Shown one piece after another: positions 10,445 through 21,635 of a DNA stretch of 64,000 nt. The stretch is from the NCBI GenBank assembly GCA_922989275.2, contig OV277858.1:1488001-1552000 (forward strand). Reading direction: 5' to 3'. Both the position numbers and the translations under genes were made by a program. Numbering within the stretch: position 1 is the first letter of the stretch; each line of letters begins with the position of its first letter. The DNA is from Gari tellinella. Taxonomy: Eukaryota > Mollusca > Bivalvia > Cardiida > Psammobiidae. Under the pieces are notes generated by a model. That model was given only the letters and a program-made list of their open reading frames with translations. It ran no database searches and was not told the DNA's origin.

Positions 10445-12090
10445 ATGTCATGATTGTAAACATATCGCATACTTTGCCTAACTCCATACTAAACGAAACT
10501 CAATCCGGCTTTAGGAAAGACTACTCTTGTTTAGATAACATACTTGTTCTGCATTCCCTAATAGAAACTCTCCGCCATAGCAAAAATAAGCTATTTTGTG
10601 CCTTCATAGACTTTTCACAGGCTTTTGACAAGGTTTGGAGATAAGGCCTGTGGTATAAATTACTGGCAAGTTCTATAAATGGAAAGGTTTATAATGTAAT
10701 ATATAATATGTATCAAAATATAAAATCATGCATCTTCAGCAATGGCATCACATCAGCATTCTTCCCCTGCCAAACCGGTGTCAGACAAGGAAAAAATATT
10801 TCCCCTATATTATTCTCTCTCTTCCTGAATGACCTGGAGTCACACATGTCCATTAATAATTGCAAAGGAGTCCACTTAAAAGATCCTAGAATGGCGTTTA
10901 ATTGGCTGAAGCTACTAGTATTACTCTACGCCGACGATACCATTGTAATATCAGACGATAAAAAAGATGTCCAAGCATGTCTAAATGAATTCAACAACTA
11001 TTGTGATCTATGGAAACTTAAAGTCAACGTAAACAAAACAAAAATTGTTATATTTTGCTCCAAGAGCAGCAATCATAAGTTCTTCCTAGGTGAAAACGAA
11101 ATTGAAATACAACAAGAATATAAATATCTAGGTGTCATCTTCTCCAGTAATGGCTCGTTTGCTAAAACCAGAAAACATAATTTAGAACAAGCTAAGAAAG
11201 CGATGAACCTATTATACATCAGATCCACTAACTTAGATCTTCCGCTATACTTAACACTGAAACTGTTTGATCACACGATTATCCCAATACTTACCTATGC
11301 ATGCGAGATATGGGGCTTCGAAAACTTTGCTAATCTACAAAAAATACACAGAGAATTTCTTAGGAAACTGACATACTCTAGAAAAAGCACACCAAGTTAT
11401 ATGCTTTATGGCGAATTAGAAAGATATCCGCTCTCGGTCACTATCTATACAAGAATGATTGTATACTGGAATCGATTACTACTAAGCAAAGAAGAAAAAA
11501 TATACAAAAAAAATATACAAACATATGATACATGACAGGAATTATAATTTTAAAAGGATTACGAAAATAAAAAATATTCTTGACAACACAGGTAACTTTC
11601 ATTACTTGCTATCACAAGATATTATAACAACAAAATCAATTAATGGGAAAGTCAAACTATCTTTGTTAGATCAGAATAGCCAGAGCTGGAATGATACCAT
11701 GTCCCTATCAAACAAAGGCAACGTTTACAAAACAATTAAACATAACTTAGAATTCGAAAAATATCTGAAAATTCTCCCATTTTCACAAGCAATGTCTATT
11801 TTTAAGATTCGCACTGCTAACCATTATTTCCCAATAGAAACAGGCCGTTGGAATGGAACGGCTATGACTATGTAGACTGTGTAATAAAAACCAAATTGGC
11901 GACCAAAAATCACTATTTATTTGCTTGCTACCGATAGCACATACGTCAGTCCCTTTTCAACGTATTCTTAATCTCACATCCTTTCCAAATCTTCATTTAT
12001 TTAGTCAGTTTGCTTCCGTGTTGATTAAGAAGGTTGTACGCTAAGCATCATCGATACATGGTCTTGTATAATAATAATAATAATAATACT
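10445..12090 (+). mobile_element. 5'-truncated jockey-like LINE (left copy)
   Basis: A non-LTR retrotransposon fragment. It carries the RT domain, a C-terminal region and a 3' tail of TAATAA units at about 12067-12090. The 5' end is missing (the sequence starts inside the RT palm). The mirror copy (about 53160-56520) is split by a younger L1-like insertion, so this copy shows the undisturbed order. Family A copies A3 and A4 lie just outside it. The clade is uncertain; the sequence pattern matches RTs commonly labelled jockey-like in molluscs. Confidence 0.85.
10450..11875 (+). pseudogene. Reverse transcriptase fragment of jockey-like LINE
   Basis: Frame 10450-10644 carries QSGFRKDYSCLDN and FIDFSQAFDKVWR (RT palm, first catalytic Asp) and ends in a TAA. 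The same frame resumes at 10708-11535 with TGVRQGKNISPILFSLFLND and LLYADDTIV, whose YADD box is intact. Later motifs are NKTKIVIF, YKYLGVIFSSNGSF and ILTYACEIWGFEN. A frame change leads into 11525-11875, the C-terminal region. The RT catalytic Asp residues are present, but the nonsense codon, frame change and missing N-terminal endonuclease mean the copy is dead. Confidence 0.85.
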
Positions 12091-12092
12091 AA
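12066..12092. repeat. TAATAA microsatellite at LINE 3' end
   Basis: A run of about seven ATA/AAT units. Its position at the end of the LINE C-terminal region fits the simple-repeat tail of a non-LTR element. The mirror copy at about 53153-53183 has a different unit number and an interruption. Confidence 0.7.
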
Positions 12093-12201
12093 TTAAGACT
12101 TTATTTAACGAGAGAACTCATTTGGTAAATACCAATATTGTAAGAAAAACGTATCTTAGCATTTGAAAAGTGTACATGTTAAGTGTACACTTGTCCTATG
12201 T

Positions 12202-12267
12202 TAACAGTGAAGACCCAGACCATAGGACTCCTAACGGAGTTCTCTGATCAGGGTCTGCACCGTTTGT
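12202..12267. repeat. Family A hairpin, copy A4
   Basis: AGACCCAGACCA...TGATCAGGGTCT as outer stem and GGACTCC-TAAC-GGAGTTC as inner stem, the latter keeping one G-T pair. The inner stem differs completely from copy A3 but is still self-complementary. Mirror copy at 52978-53043. Confidence 0.75.
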
Positions 12268-12379
12268 CATTTTATAATGTATGAAGTTCTGAAAAGATAA
12301 AAGATAACCACTAACAGGGCTACCATTTATCCGGATCTTTCCGAAATCTTTTGGATTTTTACCCTAGCAGAACGTAGCT

Positions 12380-12450
12380 TTAAGTGGGCTGAAAGTAAAG
12401 CAGAATGTGCCTAAAGGAACATTCTGCTTTACTTTCAACCTGCTTCAAGT
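12380..12450. repeat. Family B hairpin, copy B1
   Basis: GAAAGTAAAGCAGAATGTGC, CTAAAGG and AACATTCTGCTTTACTTTC form a stem of about 19 bp. An outer arm (CTTTAAGTGGG facing CCTGCTTCAAG) continues it with imperfect pairing. Mirror copy at 52795-52865. Related hairpins recur at 42168, 42385, 46638, 55541, 61889, 62601 and 63291. Confidence 0.75.
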
Positions 12451-12496
12451 AATCATGCTTGAAAAATAGAAAAAAAACTGGAAATATTAAGATTTA

Positions 12497-12564
12497 GCAA
12501 ATAGGTTGGAGCCGGATCAAAAGCCGGGTTACCCGGCGTCTGACATGGCTCCAATCTGTTTGCA
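12497..12564. repeat. Family A hairpin, copy A5
   Basis: TTGGAGCCGGATCAAAAGCC, GGGTTACC and GGCGTCTGACATGGCTCCAA form a stem with a few mismatches, bordered by GCAAATAGG and TCTGTTTGCA. The box GCGTTTATTGGGAGATAATA follows at about 12592. Mirror copy 52681-52749. Confidence 0.8.
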
Positions 12565-12773
12565 ATAGAAATAATAGTTTTGTATACAAATGCGTTTATT
12601 GGGAGATAATAAAATATCAGTAAAGTTAGTGCAGCGGTCTCGTGCTGCACGGGAACCATACTTATCTCAAGTAGGAAAGTGTACGGCGATGTAGTCGATG
12701 TTACCTTGCTTACAATGGGGAAAATGTTATTCTTTCCCAATAAACGCGTTGACGCTAAAACCATGATTTCGAT

Positions 12774-12840
12774 TGCAAATAGGTTGAAGCAAATCAGAGG
12801 CCGGGTAACCCGGCGTCTGATCACGCACCAAACTGTTTGC
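12774..12840. repeat. Family A hairpin, copy A6
   Basis: AAATCAGAGGCCGGGTAACC faces CGGCGTCTGATC, within TGCAAATAGG and AAACTGTTTGC. Preceded at about 12731-12760 by the box TTCTTTCCCAATAAACGCG. Followed by a stretch (12890-12940) that is the inverse of 8780-8830. Mirror copy 52405-52472. Confidence 0.8.
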
Positions 12841-13082
12841 CACTCAGACTAACATGAATGATCAGAATTGTCTAAAGGTCTAAACTTAATTTTTGGACAC
12901 TGGATGTCACCTTAGTGCCACCGTAGAAAGGGTTAATGTTGGATGAAAGTAATACAGACAAATCCTAAAAGAGTTTTGTCTGCAACAAACATCTGTGAAC
13001 TTTGAAATATCTTCCTTATTATTGTCTCGCCCAGTAGAGGTTATGACCTAAACTTGACGTATCTGGCGATTCTGAGATCCCA

Positions 13083-13260
13083 CTTAAAGACGGTATTCTT
13101 TCCCATTTATACGCAAACAAAACACAAACCATTTGCAATAAAATGCAGAAAATGACAACTTGTTGAACATTCTGAGCTGGCGTCTGGTCTGGCTCCAAAC
13201 TATTTGACCTGGAAATAAAAGTTCTTGAGTAAATGTGTCTATTGGGAAAGTATAACTACA
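13083..13260. repeat. Decayed family A unit, copy A7
   Basis: Only one arm of the hairpin remains (GCTGGCGTCTGGTCTGGCTC near 13176-13195, followed by CAAACTATTTGACC). It has the box TTCTTTCCCATTTATACGC before it (13088) and an inverted version of the box (TGTCTATTGGGAAAGTATAA) after it (about 13235). Mirror copy near 52010-52160. Confidence 0.6.
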
Positions 13261-13419
13261 ACTGTGGCAAACAGTATTTATCCTGATTTCCATGAGGTAT
13301 CTGGTGTGTCAAGTGGTTACCACCTTGGTGTTATTTCCTTACAGAAGTCAGATGTATGTATTTTTTGATTTTCTATTTTGTAAAAGAAACTTGCAGAGGG
13401 TGCTTAAGCTTATCAAATA

Positions 13420-13680
13420 AATACGAAATACTCAAGCAAGAAACGCAACACAAAAAATACACCCACCTCTAAAGCAGAACACACACACAGTCATACCATA
13501 ACAAACACCCACACACACACGCGATCCCATTCCTTCATCTACACACTAAATAGAAAACAACACGAAATACAAACATAAAGCAAAGTGAACATAGGAGCCC
13601 GTCTTGGTACGGTCAGCAGCAGCAATAAATAATTAATTATAAATTAATCATTAACAACCACTGGGAGGTTAAACCCGGGT
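13420..13680 (+). repeat. CA-rich dispersed repeat, copy 1
   Basis: Contains CTCAAGCAAGAAACGCAACA, CACACACACAGTCATACC, TTCATCTACACACTAAATAG, CATAAAGCAAAGTGAACATA and GGAGCCCGTCTTGGTACGGT, then an ATTAATTAT-rich stretch. Related copies occur at 21636-21890 (same strand) and 25325-25525 (opposite strand), plus mirrors at about 51560-51835, 37550-37790 and 33895-34097. Confidence 0.8.
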
Positions 13681-15629
13681 TTAGGGGTGCCCAACCTCAC
13701 GCTTATCTCCTATATTCACCCATAAAGACGAACAGTGTACATAAAATATAAACCCTGTTCCACAACCTTACAATTAAAAAGACCGCCAGCACAGTAAGTA
13801 AATACATGTAAAACATCTAACAAAAATTCTTTGACAAGATTATTAGTAACACGGGAAAGAATTAAACAGTCAAGCCCGTCTGAATTGCCGTCTGATTCAA
13901 ATATAAAGTCTTTAAACTCTTATAATCCGTTTAAATGCCAACTGATTGAAAAGGTGTGCCAAACAATTTGGATGCAGATCAAACGACATATTACCTGCAG
14001 TCTTTTTGCAAATTTTTTCTACGTCTTCCTTTGCACTCAAGAGTTCAATGCATTCACTGTTTTTGCTGTGAAGGTTATGTACCAGTAAATTGTAAAACCT
14101 CCCACATGGGAAATAAAGGATATCAAATCTAAAATCAGTAAACTAGGTCATGCACTGCTTGAAAAATGGGTCTATCTTGGCTAAAGGTGTTGTTTGTTTC
14201 GAGATTTTGACGATGTTGTTATTCAAGTACATTGAAATATTTTGCCCTGATCTTAAATCAGTTTATATACACGTGCATGGTTTATTATGCATGGACATTT
14301 TCTGCCAATGGTATATGTAACCAATCTATAACACATTTACTATCAAAATATCGTCTGCCTATACATACCATCTGGTTTTTTTCTAAAATTAAAATTCAAG
14401 GCATTTAGACTTAAACCATTTCACTATCTTACCCTGAGTACAATCTAGTTATTTACAAACATTAAAGGACCATGGAAACAATGAAAGATTGTTGCTTTTA
14501 ATTTGCTTGAATGGTAAATAAAAACGGGTTTCCCCGTTTATGGTGTTGTATATAAAATTATATTCGTTTAAAACTAAAATATCTAATTTTGTTCTGTCAG
14601 ACCATTACCATATGAGCTGATTTATGACAGGTTTGGCATGCAACGTCACGGTTGCTGCACTCAGATGCGGTCGAACGGTATTGTTGAGACTTTGCCCCTC
14701 GTCGCCTTCATGTAAATTGACATTAGAAGTCAGTAGGTTGAAACTCCTGAACTAATTAGTTTAACAAGTTATTACTTAAGCAGCTACACGGTTGAACTGA
14801 AAAGTCTGTTGTTTTCAGAATAATGGATAAATATTAAATAATTAAGCAGTGGTCTTTTTTTCACAAGACCTTGATTACATACCACCTATGATATCCAATG
14901 TATGGTTTGAATCCGCATTGTTTGAACAATTACATTCATAAATGTCGTCGAATAGAAGTATTCATACAGATTCCATATCGCGACTATACTCTATGCAGAG
15001 TAGATGATGATGAGATCAAAAAGTGAAACAGACTATAATTGTAGTCGTCATTTAGCAGTGAGTTTTCATCATCCGTATTTATGACGTATGATTATGACAT
15101 CACGACGTGCCTGTTTACAAAATATAATGTACAATTAAGCGTGTGTAAAACAGTACCAAACCAAATGTAATAGAGCGTTCTGTACCAACTTAGCGCTTTT
15201 TGGCACTATTTGAAAATAATGTATGCAACTAGATTTAGATCTATATGCAAGCCTTTGATTTAATTATTTTTTCTATAGAGAACATTGATAATATCAGGTG
15301 CAAACTTGTTAAATGTTGGCCCGGAGAACAACATTTGATCTAGATCTATTGTGATTTTTTAGAGTCTGGCAGTCTGGCATCCCCCCAAAAAACAAATGCA
15401 AACAAAAAATACAAAAAAGTCAGTATTTCAAATGACAAAGCAAACAGTGGAGCCGCCACTAAATGATAAGTGTGCCCCAAGTCCCGTTTTTCTTCCTACA
15501 TGCCAGCAAATATTTTATTTAAAAAATGATAACATTTAAAGAATGATCAAGATCCATGTGATGACTGACCTACTATTTTCTTAAAACAGATCTAGATATA
15601 TAAAAAAAAATTCAAAATAGTGTCCGAGT
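13681..15629. other. Intergenic part of left arm; decayed hairpin at 13961-14010
   Basis: No gene is seen. At 13961-14010 one family A unit (A8) has lost part of its second arm. The mirror at 51219-51286 keeps GTTTGGGTCTAGATCAGACT and a facing GTTTGATCTGCATCCAAA-like arm. Otherwise A+T-rich sequence with short frames that show no family pattern. Confidence 0.55.
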
Positions 15630-15696
15630 GTCAAACATTTGGATTTTGATGAAACGCCGCATAATGACGCGTTTTATCCGGATCCAATTTGTTTGC
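15630..15696. repeat. Family A hairpin, copy A9
   Basis: TTTGGATTTTGATGAAACGC, CGCATAATG and ACGCGTTTTATCCGGATCCA form a long stem with mismatches, bordered by GTCAAACA and TTTGTTTGCAAA. The stem sequence is unlike copies A3-A6 but has the same size and frame. Mirror copy 49531-49597. Confidence 0.7.
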
Positions 15697-15978
15697 AAAA
15701 GGTAATCACGATGTTTCACCGTTAGCATTGTAATGGAAAAGTACAATAATCAGGGGGACGTCTTGGTTGTCCGCAACAATTTGTGAAAAAAAACCAACGT
15801 CGGAAATGCGTATTGGCTTAAGTCTTTTTTTCTTGTGGCTGTGTGTGTGTTCAGCAAGAATAGCCACATTTCACATTGAATAGCTTCTAAACGAAATCAA
15901 ATAGCTATATAATTTAAGATCAAAAGATGCTGAGAATATTACGTTCTAATCATTGACGTCATTATTGTTTTATGTGTC

Positions 15979-16810
15979 ACTTCCGGTGTTTCTTAAAAAA
16001 TAAACTCGTCAGAATTTGGTCGGATCCATAATACATGTTGTTAAATTTCTATAAATTCTGCTTCTTACATTATTGCTCTTGTTCAATCGGTTCAGAAGTT
16101 AAAGCTCATTGAATGCGTTGGATACGCTAATTGGTGGTGTGCAACAGACATTAAGCGGGCCTGACTGCTCGACAACGATTATTTCAACGCTGACTATCAT
16201 GTCTTAGTGCGTTCAGAGAGAGTATCCATCTTTCAAATCGATAACTTGAAAACGAAAAAAAAGATAGCTAAATAGGGTAACAACAAAAGTTGCTTGAACA
16301 TTGTAGTTCTGTTAAACGTTTTTCTTCATTTGTAACTTCCGGTATTGCTTAAGATAGAAACTCATTGGAATGTTCAACTTTGTCGGAGCCACCAAATCGC
16401 AACTCTAACTTGCACTTTGTTTGGAACTTTGGTTCTAACATCATTGTTCTACTTAAATTGGTTCAAACGTCACAGCTCAATGAATGCGCTGAAGATAATG
16501 ATGATTTTAGGAAGACGCTTTCGGCTTAACACATCGTTTAAAAGCTACGTACTGTATCAAAACGACCTATCTACAATCGTTTTAGTTCTTGGCAGAGGGG
16601 ACAATCTCGGCCTTATAAGCAGACACAATTCCCTGTGAACTGCGACAAAGAAGGATAGTTTATCTCTGTGGATAGTTAAATAGTGTTAAAGCAAACTTAA
16701 TTAAAATTAGAAGTCATTATCATCGGCGTCGTGGTTTTTTATTTGTCACTTCCGGTGATGCTTAAAATACAAAACGTGTCGGAATTTGGTCGGATTCGCA
16801 GTATAACGTC
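15979..16810. repeat. Three diverged units of about 356-413 bp
   Basis: The word CACTTCCGGTG with a following TCTTAA/GCTTAA, AAACTCGT and GAATTTGGTCGGATCC-like string starts near 15979, 16335 and 16748. GGTTCAGAAGTTAAAGCTCA at about 16088 matches GGTTCAAACGTCACAGCTCA at about 16459. The mirror arm keeps only the first unit because of a deletion. Confidence 0.65.
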
Positions 16811-18333
16811 GTAAACCATACACACTGTAATAAATATGTGTAGTCCGGTTGCAAAACCCCTGACTTTTGGAGAAACGTGCAATGCCGTCCGTACAAAGAT
16901 GTTTGATGTTTCTATACCTCTTAGGTGTGCTTTTTAAGCATCTGAATGATGCCACTCTGTCATCATTTGGTAATCCGCACAGTATGCGAATTAATGCCCC
17001 CATTACTGAAAATCTTGTTTCGTCAATATCTCAGTAACAAAACATAGTATCAAAAATAATGTTGGTGTCTACCCCCATGTTTTGAGGGGTAAATAATAAG
17101 ATAAAGCAATTTTAGTAACAATTACACCGATGTCTCAGTACCTGTACATGGTGTCAAAAAAATGTTGGTGTCTATCTACATGTTTTCAGAGGTAAACAAT
17201 TAGATTAAGCCATTTTAGTAAAGATCATACACACACATTTTGTGCTGAATGGAAATTCTTAGGCAGCCATTACTGAAAACCTCGTTTTTTGTCAATATCT
17301 CAGTAACTACTTACAATAATTTTGGTATATAGCCCCATGTTCTGAGGAATAAACATCAGATGAAACCATTTAAGTATTGATCACACATATACACTCAACC
17401 GCTTTAAAAACGCAACAGCGGAGAAAAGTCTGACAATATATATTTTTTGACAAATGGTACCAATGCTATTCCAATGTAATGTAAATCAAGGTGTTCTGCG
17501 AAGGTACTCAACATTTCATGACAATCGAACAATCCAAACACTCTTATGTTATCACTCGATGGCATAAACCCACACACTGAAAATTCACGACTCTAGTACC
17601 GTGTATATCCACCATATGCAGCAATACAGGCCTGACATCGACGACGCATAGAATGAAAGATGCAGGTAATAAGTGGTTGTGGTAGGTTTATCCACTCTTC
17701 CTGGAGGACTCTTGTGAGATTCTGCACTTAGGCAGATGTGGTTGCCGTTGACGTTCACGTCTCCCCCAAAGCAAACTGAAGATTGTTGATGCAGTAAATG
17801 TGTAGGAAAACTAAGTAAAAATAGCGTGATGATTAAAAATTAGCAAAGTCATAATTGTTTGTCAATAAATATTTCTTAATCAAATTATGAAAAAGCGATA
17901 CCATGTTGCGGGAAACTTACCCATGAGTTCCACGTGTAGTATTGCGGTTTCTGTGGCTGTTGTATAGTGATCTCTCAGGTGTGACGTTCCAATATTGACG
18001 TCCTTACGACGTTACGTTACTCTTTGTCTGCCTGATATTTGATGATCACGAACCTTGCCAGGAGTATGTTATCGTTGAAGAAGTCTCGTAAGTGTCGGCA
18101 CATTACATGTTAATGCCCTTGATATGACATAGCAGTCATCAGTATGCCAATTGCGCGTTGGCGCTGGTTTTCATAAAAGCGTGGCATGAACAAAATAGAT
18201 AATTGTTTTAACATGTTGTGTTTTTATTACTCCTGAGTAATATTAAAGTTCAATAGGTGTTAAAATATTGCTGAGTACCACATGGTAAAATGTGCACGTG
18301 AAAATCATTGAATTTCACCGATTGCGTCAGAGA
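16212..18333. other. 2.1-kb block missing from the right arm
   Basis: Right-arm sequence jumps at 49019/49020 from the equivalent of 18334 to the equivalent of 16211. The block includes two of the three 356-413-bp units, a second tandem repeat (17060-17380, with GTTGGTGTCTA and CCATGTTTTGAGGGG words three times) and most of a mariner element. The join cuts inside that mariner element, so a deletion in the right arm is the simpler reading. Confidence 0.8.
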
Positions 18334-18485
18334 CACTTATCGCTTGAATGATTTCACAACACATTGGCGGAAATAACAAAATGATGCACGTGTAAATGAT
18401 GATATATTCTTACCTGTTTGCAAACTTTTCAGGAACACGTTAATAATAGGGTTTGAAAACGTTGCGTTTTTAAAGCGGGTGAGTG
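17392..18485 (-). mobile_element. Tc1/mariner-like element remnant
   Basis: Terminal inverted repeats CACTCAACCGCTTTAAAAAC..GCAAC (17392) and GTTGCGTTTTTAAAGCGGGT..GAGTG (ending 18485) are flanked by TA on both sides (17390-17391 and 18486-18487). This is the expected TA target duplication of this superfamily. At 1094 bp it is shorter than usual autonomous elements. Only the C-terminal end of a transposase is readable. The mirror copy keeps just the 18342-18485 end, at 48876-49019. Confidence 0.85.
17593..17706 (-). pseudogene. C-terminal remnant of Tc1-like transposase
   Basis: Minus-strand reading gives EEWINLPQPLITCIFHSMRR and continues RCQACIAAYGGYTRY before a stop at 17593-17595. The EW..LP...I....SMRRR..A.I.A.GG.TRY pattern is the usual C-terminus of Tc1/mariner DDE transposases. 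No catalytic DDE residues are visible upstream, where the frame is closed. It points inward from the right TIR, as expected for this element. Confidence 0.75.
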
Positions 18486-18540
18486 TATATCAATAATTTA
18501 GTGATGAATATGCATTTTTGGCAGCCATTACCGAAAATCT

Positions 18541-18615
18541 TGTAGGTAGGTAGGTAGGTAGGTTGGTAGGTAGGTAGGTAGGTAGGTAGGTAGGTAGGTA
18601 GGTAGGTAGGTAGGA
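18541..18615. repeat. TAGG tetranucleotide microsatellite
   Basis: About 18 TAGG units with one TTGG interruption. The mirror at about 48748-48820 has the interruption in the same register but a different number of units on either side. The open frames with PTYLPTYL repeats are a by-product of the repeat. Confidence 0.9.
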
Positions 18616-19113
18616 CGACAGACAAACTGATTCGGTAAAAGGTGTACATAACATGGCAAAGCATAATAAAAGCATTCATATAATAGTCATACAATGCACT
18701 CTATATTACAACACGCCTGTTAGCACTACGTACTGCAATAGGGCTGTTTTTCGTATTGCAATATTCTATATAATGTTTGAGCTACGAGAGGGGATGCCTC
18801 CTTAATTTGAATGTACTACTGTTACAAATATGACACTTACAGCAACTGTTTATGTTAATTTTGACCCTCTTTCGTATTTTAGTATTCTTTTTTTTTCTTT
18901 CAGTGCTATCGATAGGTTTTCAAACCTTATTTCTAACCACTTATTTTACGTACAAATTGCCACACTATATTGAAATAATTATATTGTAATACGTTTTCTC
19001 TACGTTAGTGTTACACTCCTATTTCATAGAGTGATTATAAAACCTTTCACCAAATTTAATACGTCATTCATTCCCAAGAAACGCGTTACGCTATTTCAAA
19101 CTTTTATTTACAT

Positions 19114-19180
19114 TGCAAACAGTTTGGAGCCAGATCAGACGCCGTGTAACCCAGCGTCTGAGCAGACTCCAAGGTGTTTA
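19114..19180. repeat. Family A hairpin, copy A10
   Basis: TTTGGAGCCAGATCAGACGC, CGTGTAACC and CAGCGTCTGAGCAGACTCCA form the stem, within TGCAAACA and AGGTGTTTACC. The associated box is upstream in the form TTCCCAAGAAACGCGTTACG (about 19073). The mirror at 40446-40514 differs in the inner arm. Confidence 0.8.
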
Positions 19181-19369
19181 CCAATCAGCTTAAGTAGACA
19201 TTCAGACATTATTATTATTATTATACCAGATTTATATAGCGCTTTTTTCACACAGGGGTAGTGCGTTCAAAAGCGCTTCACATGAAGTTACACAAATGTA
19301 CCTACAAACAAGAAAAGACAAAATAACTACAATATGATCTAAAATAAACATTAATAAACATATAAAAGA

Positions 19370-19790
19370 CAGCCCCCAAAATGGCAATCACATTACTCCC
19401 ATCAATCAGCAATGAAGCAACAGGCTTCTGATTGTCGACCGATAGAAACAATAGTAGAGCGCCCAAATGCAGGCCTCCGGGAAAAGACAAATAACTACAA
19501 TTAGATATAAAATAACATAATAAACGTACAAAAGACAGCCCCCAAAATGGCGATCACGTTACCCCATCAATCAAGAGCAACGAAGCAAATGGATTTTTTT
19601 ATGCGGACTGATAGAAATAACAGTAGAGCGCCCAATGAAGGCCACTAAACATACAGAAGACAGCCCCCAAAACGGCGATTGCACTACCTCAACAATCGAG
19701 AGCAACGAAGCAAATGGCTTCTTTATGCCGACTGATAGAAATAATAGCAGAACGCCCAATGCAGGCCGCCCAATGTAACATAACTAGGAA
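19370..19790. repeat. Internal repeats in CR1-like 3' region
   Basis: CAGCCCCCAAAATGGCGATC, then a CAATCAAGAGCAACGAAGCA-like stretch and GACTGATAGAAATAATAG with GCGCCCAATG, recur near 19370, 19540 and 19662 with period about 127-167 bp. They are shared by the right copy (39869-40260). They sit between the coding end and the 3' tail of the LINE. Confidence 0.7.
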
Positions 19791-19911
19791 AAATAGCATG
19801 CGACAATAACTAAAATTCATATAAGAGACCGAAAACCAGACAATACTCCAGAAACTCCCATTTGGACCCACAACATCTACAGCAAGAACATATCGCATAG
19901 GTAGCAGTGTT

Positions 19912-21052
19912 CTAATAACAAATATTAAAGTAATGTGTTTTCAGATGCTTTTTGAAAACTGCAACTGAGCTTGCATCTCTAATGTCTGATGGTAGACTGT
20001 TCCAGAGCTTTGGGGCTGCATGCATGAAACTTCTATCTCCAAACCTCACCAAACGACTCCTCGGTACAACCAGCGATACTGATTTAGTTGCAGACCGCAG
20101 CTCTCTTCGAGGTTTATACACGTCAAGCATATTGACAATGTACCTTGGAGAATCATTGCACATGGCTTTGTATGTGAGTGTCAGAATTTTGAATTCAATT
20201 CTGTGTTAAACTGGAAGCCAGTGAAGATCCTTCAAGACTGGAGCGATTTGATTGTACCTAGGGGTCCTGGTAATGATGCGGGCTGCTGTATTTTGCACAC
20301 GCTGTAGTTTGCATAATGAGTTTACGGGAATCCCATACAGCAGTGAGTTGCAGTAGTCAATTTTTTGCGTTAATGTGCTGTGTCATATCCATTTTGGAAT
20401 CTAATCTAGCACCAAGATTCTTCACACATACTGATGGTTTGATTTTAGAGTTTCCCACTTGTACGTGAAAATCTCCAGGAACGTTAAACTTTTTTGAATG
20501 AAACAGTATGCCCTCAGTTTTGTAAGTATTCAGCTTCAACATGTTCTGATGCATCCATGATACTATGTCTTTTAGACACCCTTCGACTTTTGAAAGGGCT
20601 TCTTGTTGACAAGATGTGTCTTTAGGCTTAAATGACAAGTATAACTGTGAATCATCTGCATAGAAGTGATGATCCAGCTGATGATTTCTGCAAATTGAGC
20701 CGACAGGTTTTGTGTACAAGATGTAGTTCTTCGGCCCAAGGACTGACCCTTGTGGCACACTATATTTCATTTGTACTGGGGCAGATAATTTGCCATCTAC
20801 CGCGACTGTTTGGTAACGGTCGGTCAGGTATGAGGTCATCCACTTTAGTGGGTTTCCAATAATTTTGAGGTATTTTTCAAGGCGATTGAGTAATGTTTCA
20901 TGATCGATTGTGTCGAATGCGGCAGATAGGTCAAGCATCACCAGAATTGTGATTTCATTCTTATCAAGATATTGCAAGATGTCATTTTGAACTTTTAGAA
21001 GAGCAGTTTCTGTAGAGTGATGCTTACGATAATGCTGACTGATGTTGTTCAT
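19912..21052 (-). pseudogene. RT and C-terminal region of CR1/L2-like LINE (left)
   Basis: The 231-codon frame 20357-21052 carries ITILVMLDLSAAFDTIDHET (first RT Asp), YSVPQGSVLGPKNYILYTKP, HHFYADDSQLYLSF with intact YADD, NMLKLNTYKTEGILFHSKKF and CVKNLGARLDSKM. After a stop and a deletion of roughly 40 codons compared with the family, YCNSLLYGIP, a HWLPV block and SPRYIVNMLDVYKPRREL (19912-20163) give the C-terminal region ending in LKTHYF. Compared with the mirror copy it keeps the family-typical LDLSAAF, where the right has LYLSAAF. Confidence 0.88.
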
Positions 21053-21635
21053 GCAGATTGTTTGTGGTCAAATGGGACTCAATGCGTTTGTCTACTACCT
21101 TTTCTAATACTTTTGAGAGAAATGGCAAATTTGATACAGGCCTGTAGTTCTTAAGATCATTTGTATCGAGATCAGTTTTTTTCAAAAGAGGTCTTACATG
21201 CGACTTTTTGAATTATTTTGGAACATACGCAGATTCCAGCGAAGAGTTCACAATTTTTGTTAACGACGGTAGGAGCTCGTCAAGGCATAACTTTAAAAGC
21301 CATGTAGGTATTGGGTCGAATTCACAGGACTTACATGGGGATGCCTTCACAATCTCCCCAATTTCTGCTGCTGTAGCAGAGTCAAAGCTTTCGAGTCCTG
21401 TTGACAGGATTCTACTTTTTCTGTGTAAAAATTAACCTTTGACTCTGCTAATAGTTTGTTTACTTTAGCACACATATCAAATTGTTGTTATTTTCTACAG
21501 TTTCCTGCATTGTGCTTGCGTTTAAACAGGAAATATCTGCTATACTCTACGCACAATTAATATAGCTATCCTTATCCCCAGCTGGATGTACGGAATCACG
21601 CGACCCCGGTAAAAATTCCATTTTCAAATAATACA

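Larger units (their letters stand above)
19205..21470 (-). mobile_element. CR1/L2-like LINE, left copy
   Basis: Minus-strand non-LTR element ending at a TATAAATCTGGTATAATAAT-type tail (19205-19240 on the plus strand as ATTATTATTATACC...AGCGCT), typical of CR1/L2-like 3' ends. It covers a linker region, RT and C-terminal domain, then a 3' region with internal repeats. About 208 bp of the 5' part present in the right copy (roughly 38034-38241) is missing here near 21402. Confidence 0.85.

Noticed and set aside
18470..18694. Frame with a PTYLPTYLPTYL repeat (and mirror at 48682-48891)
   Set aside because: Translation of a TAGG/CCTA microsatellite; repeat number differs between arms, so no conserved protein.
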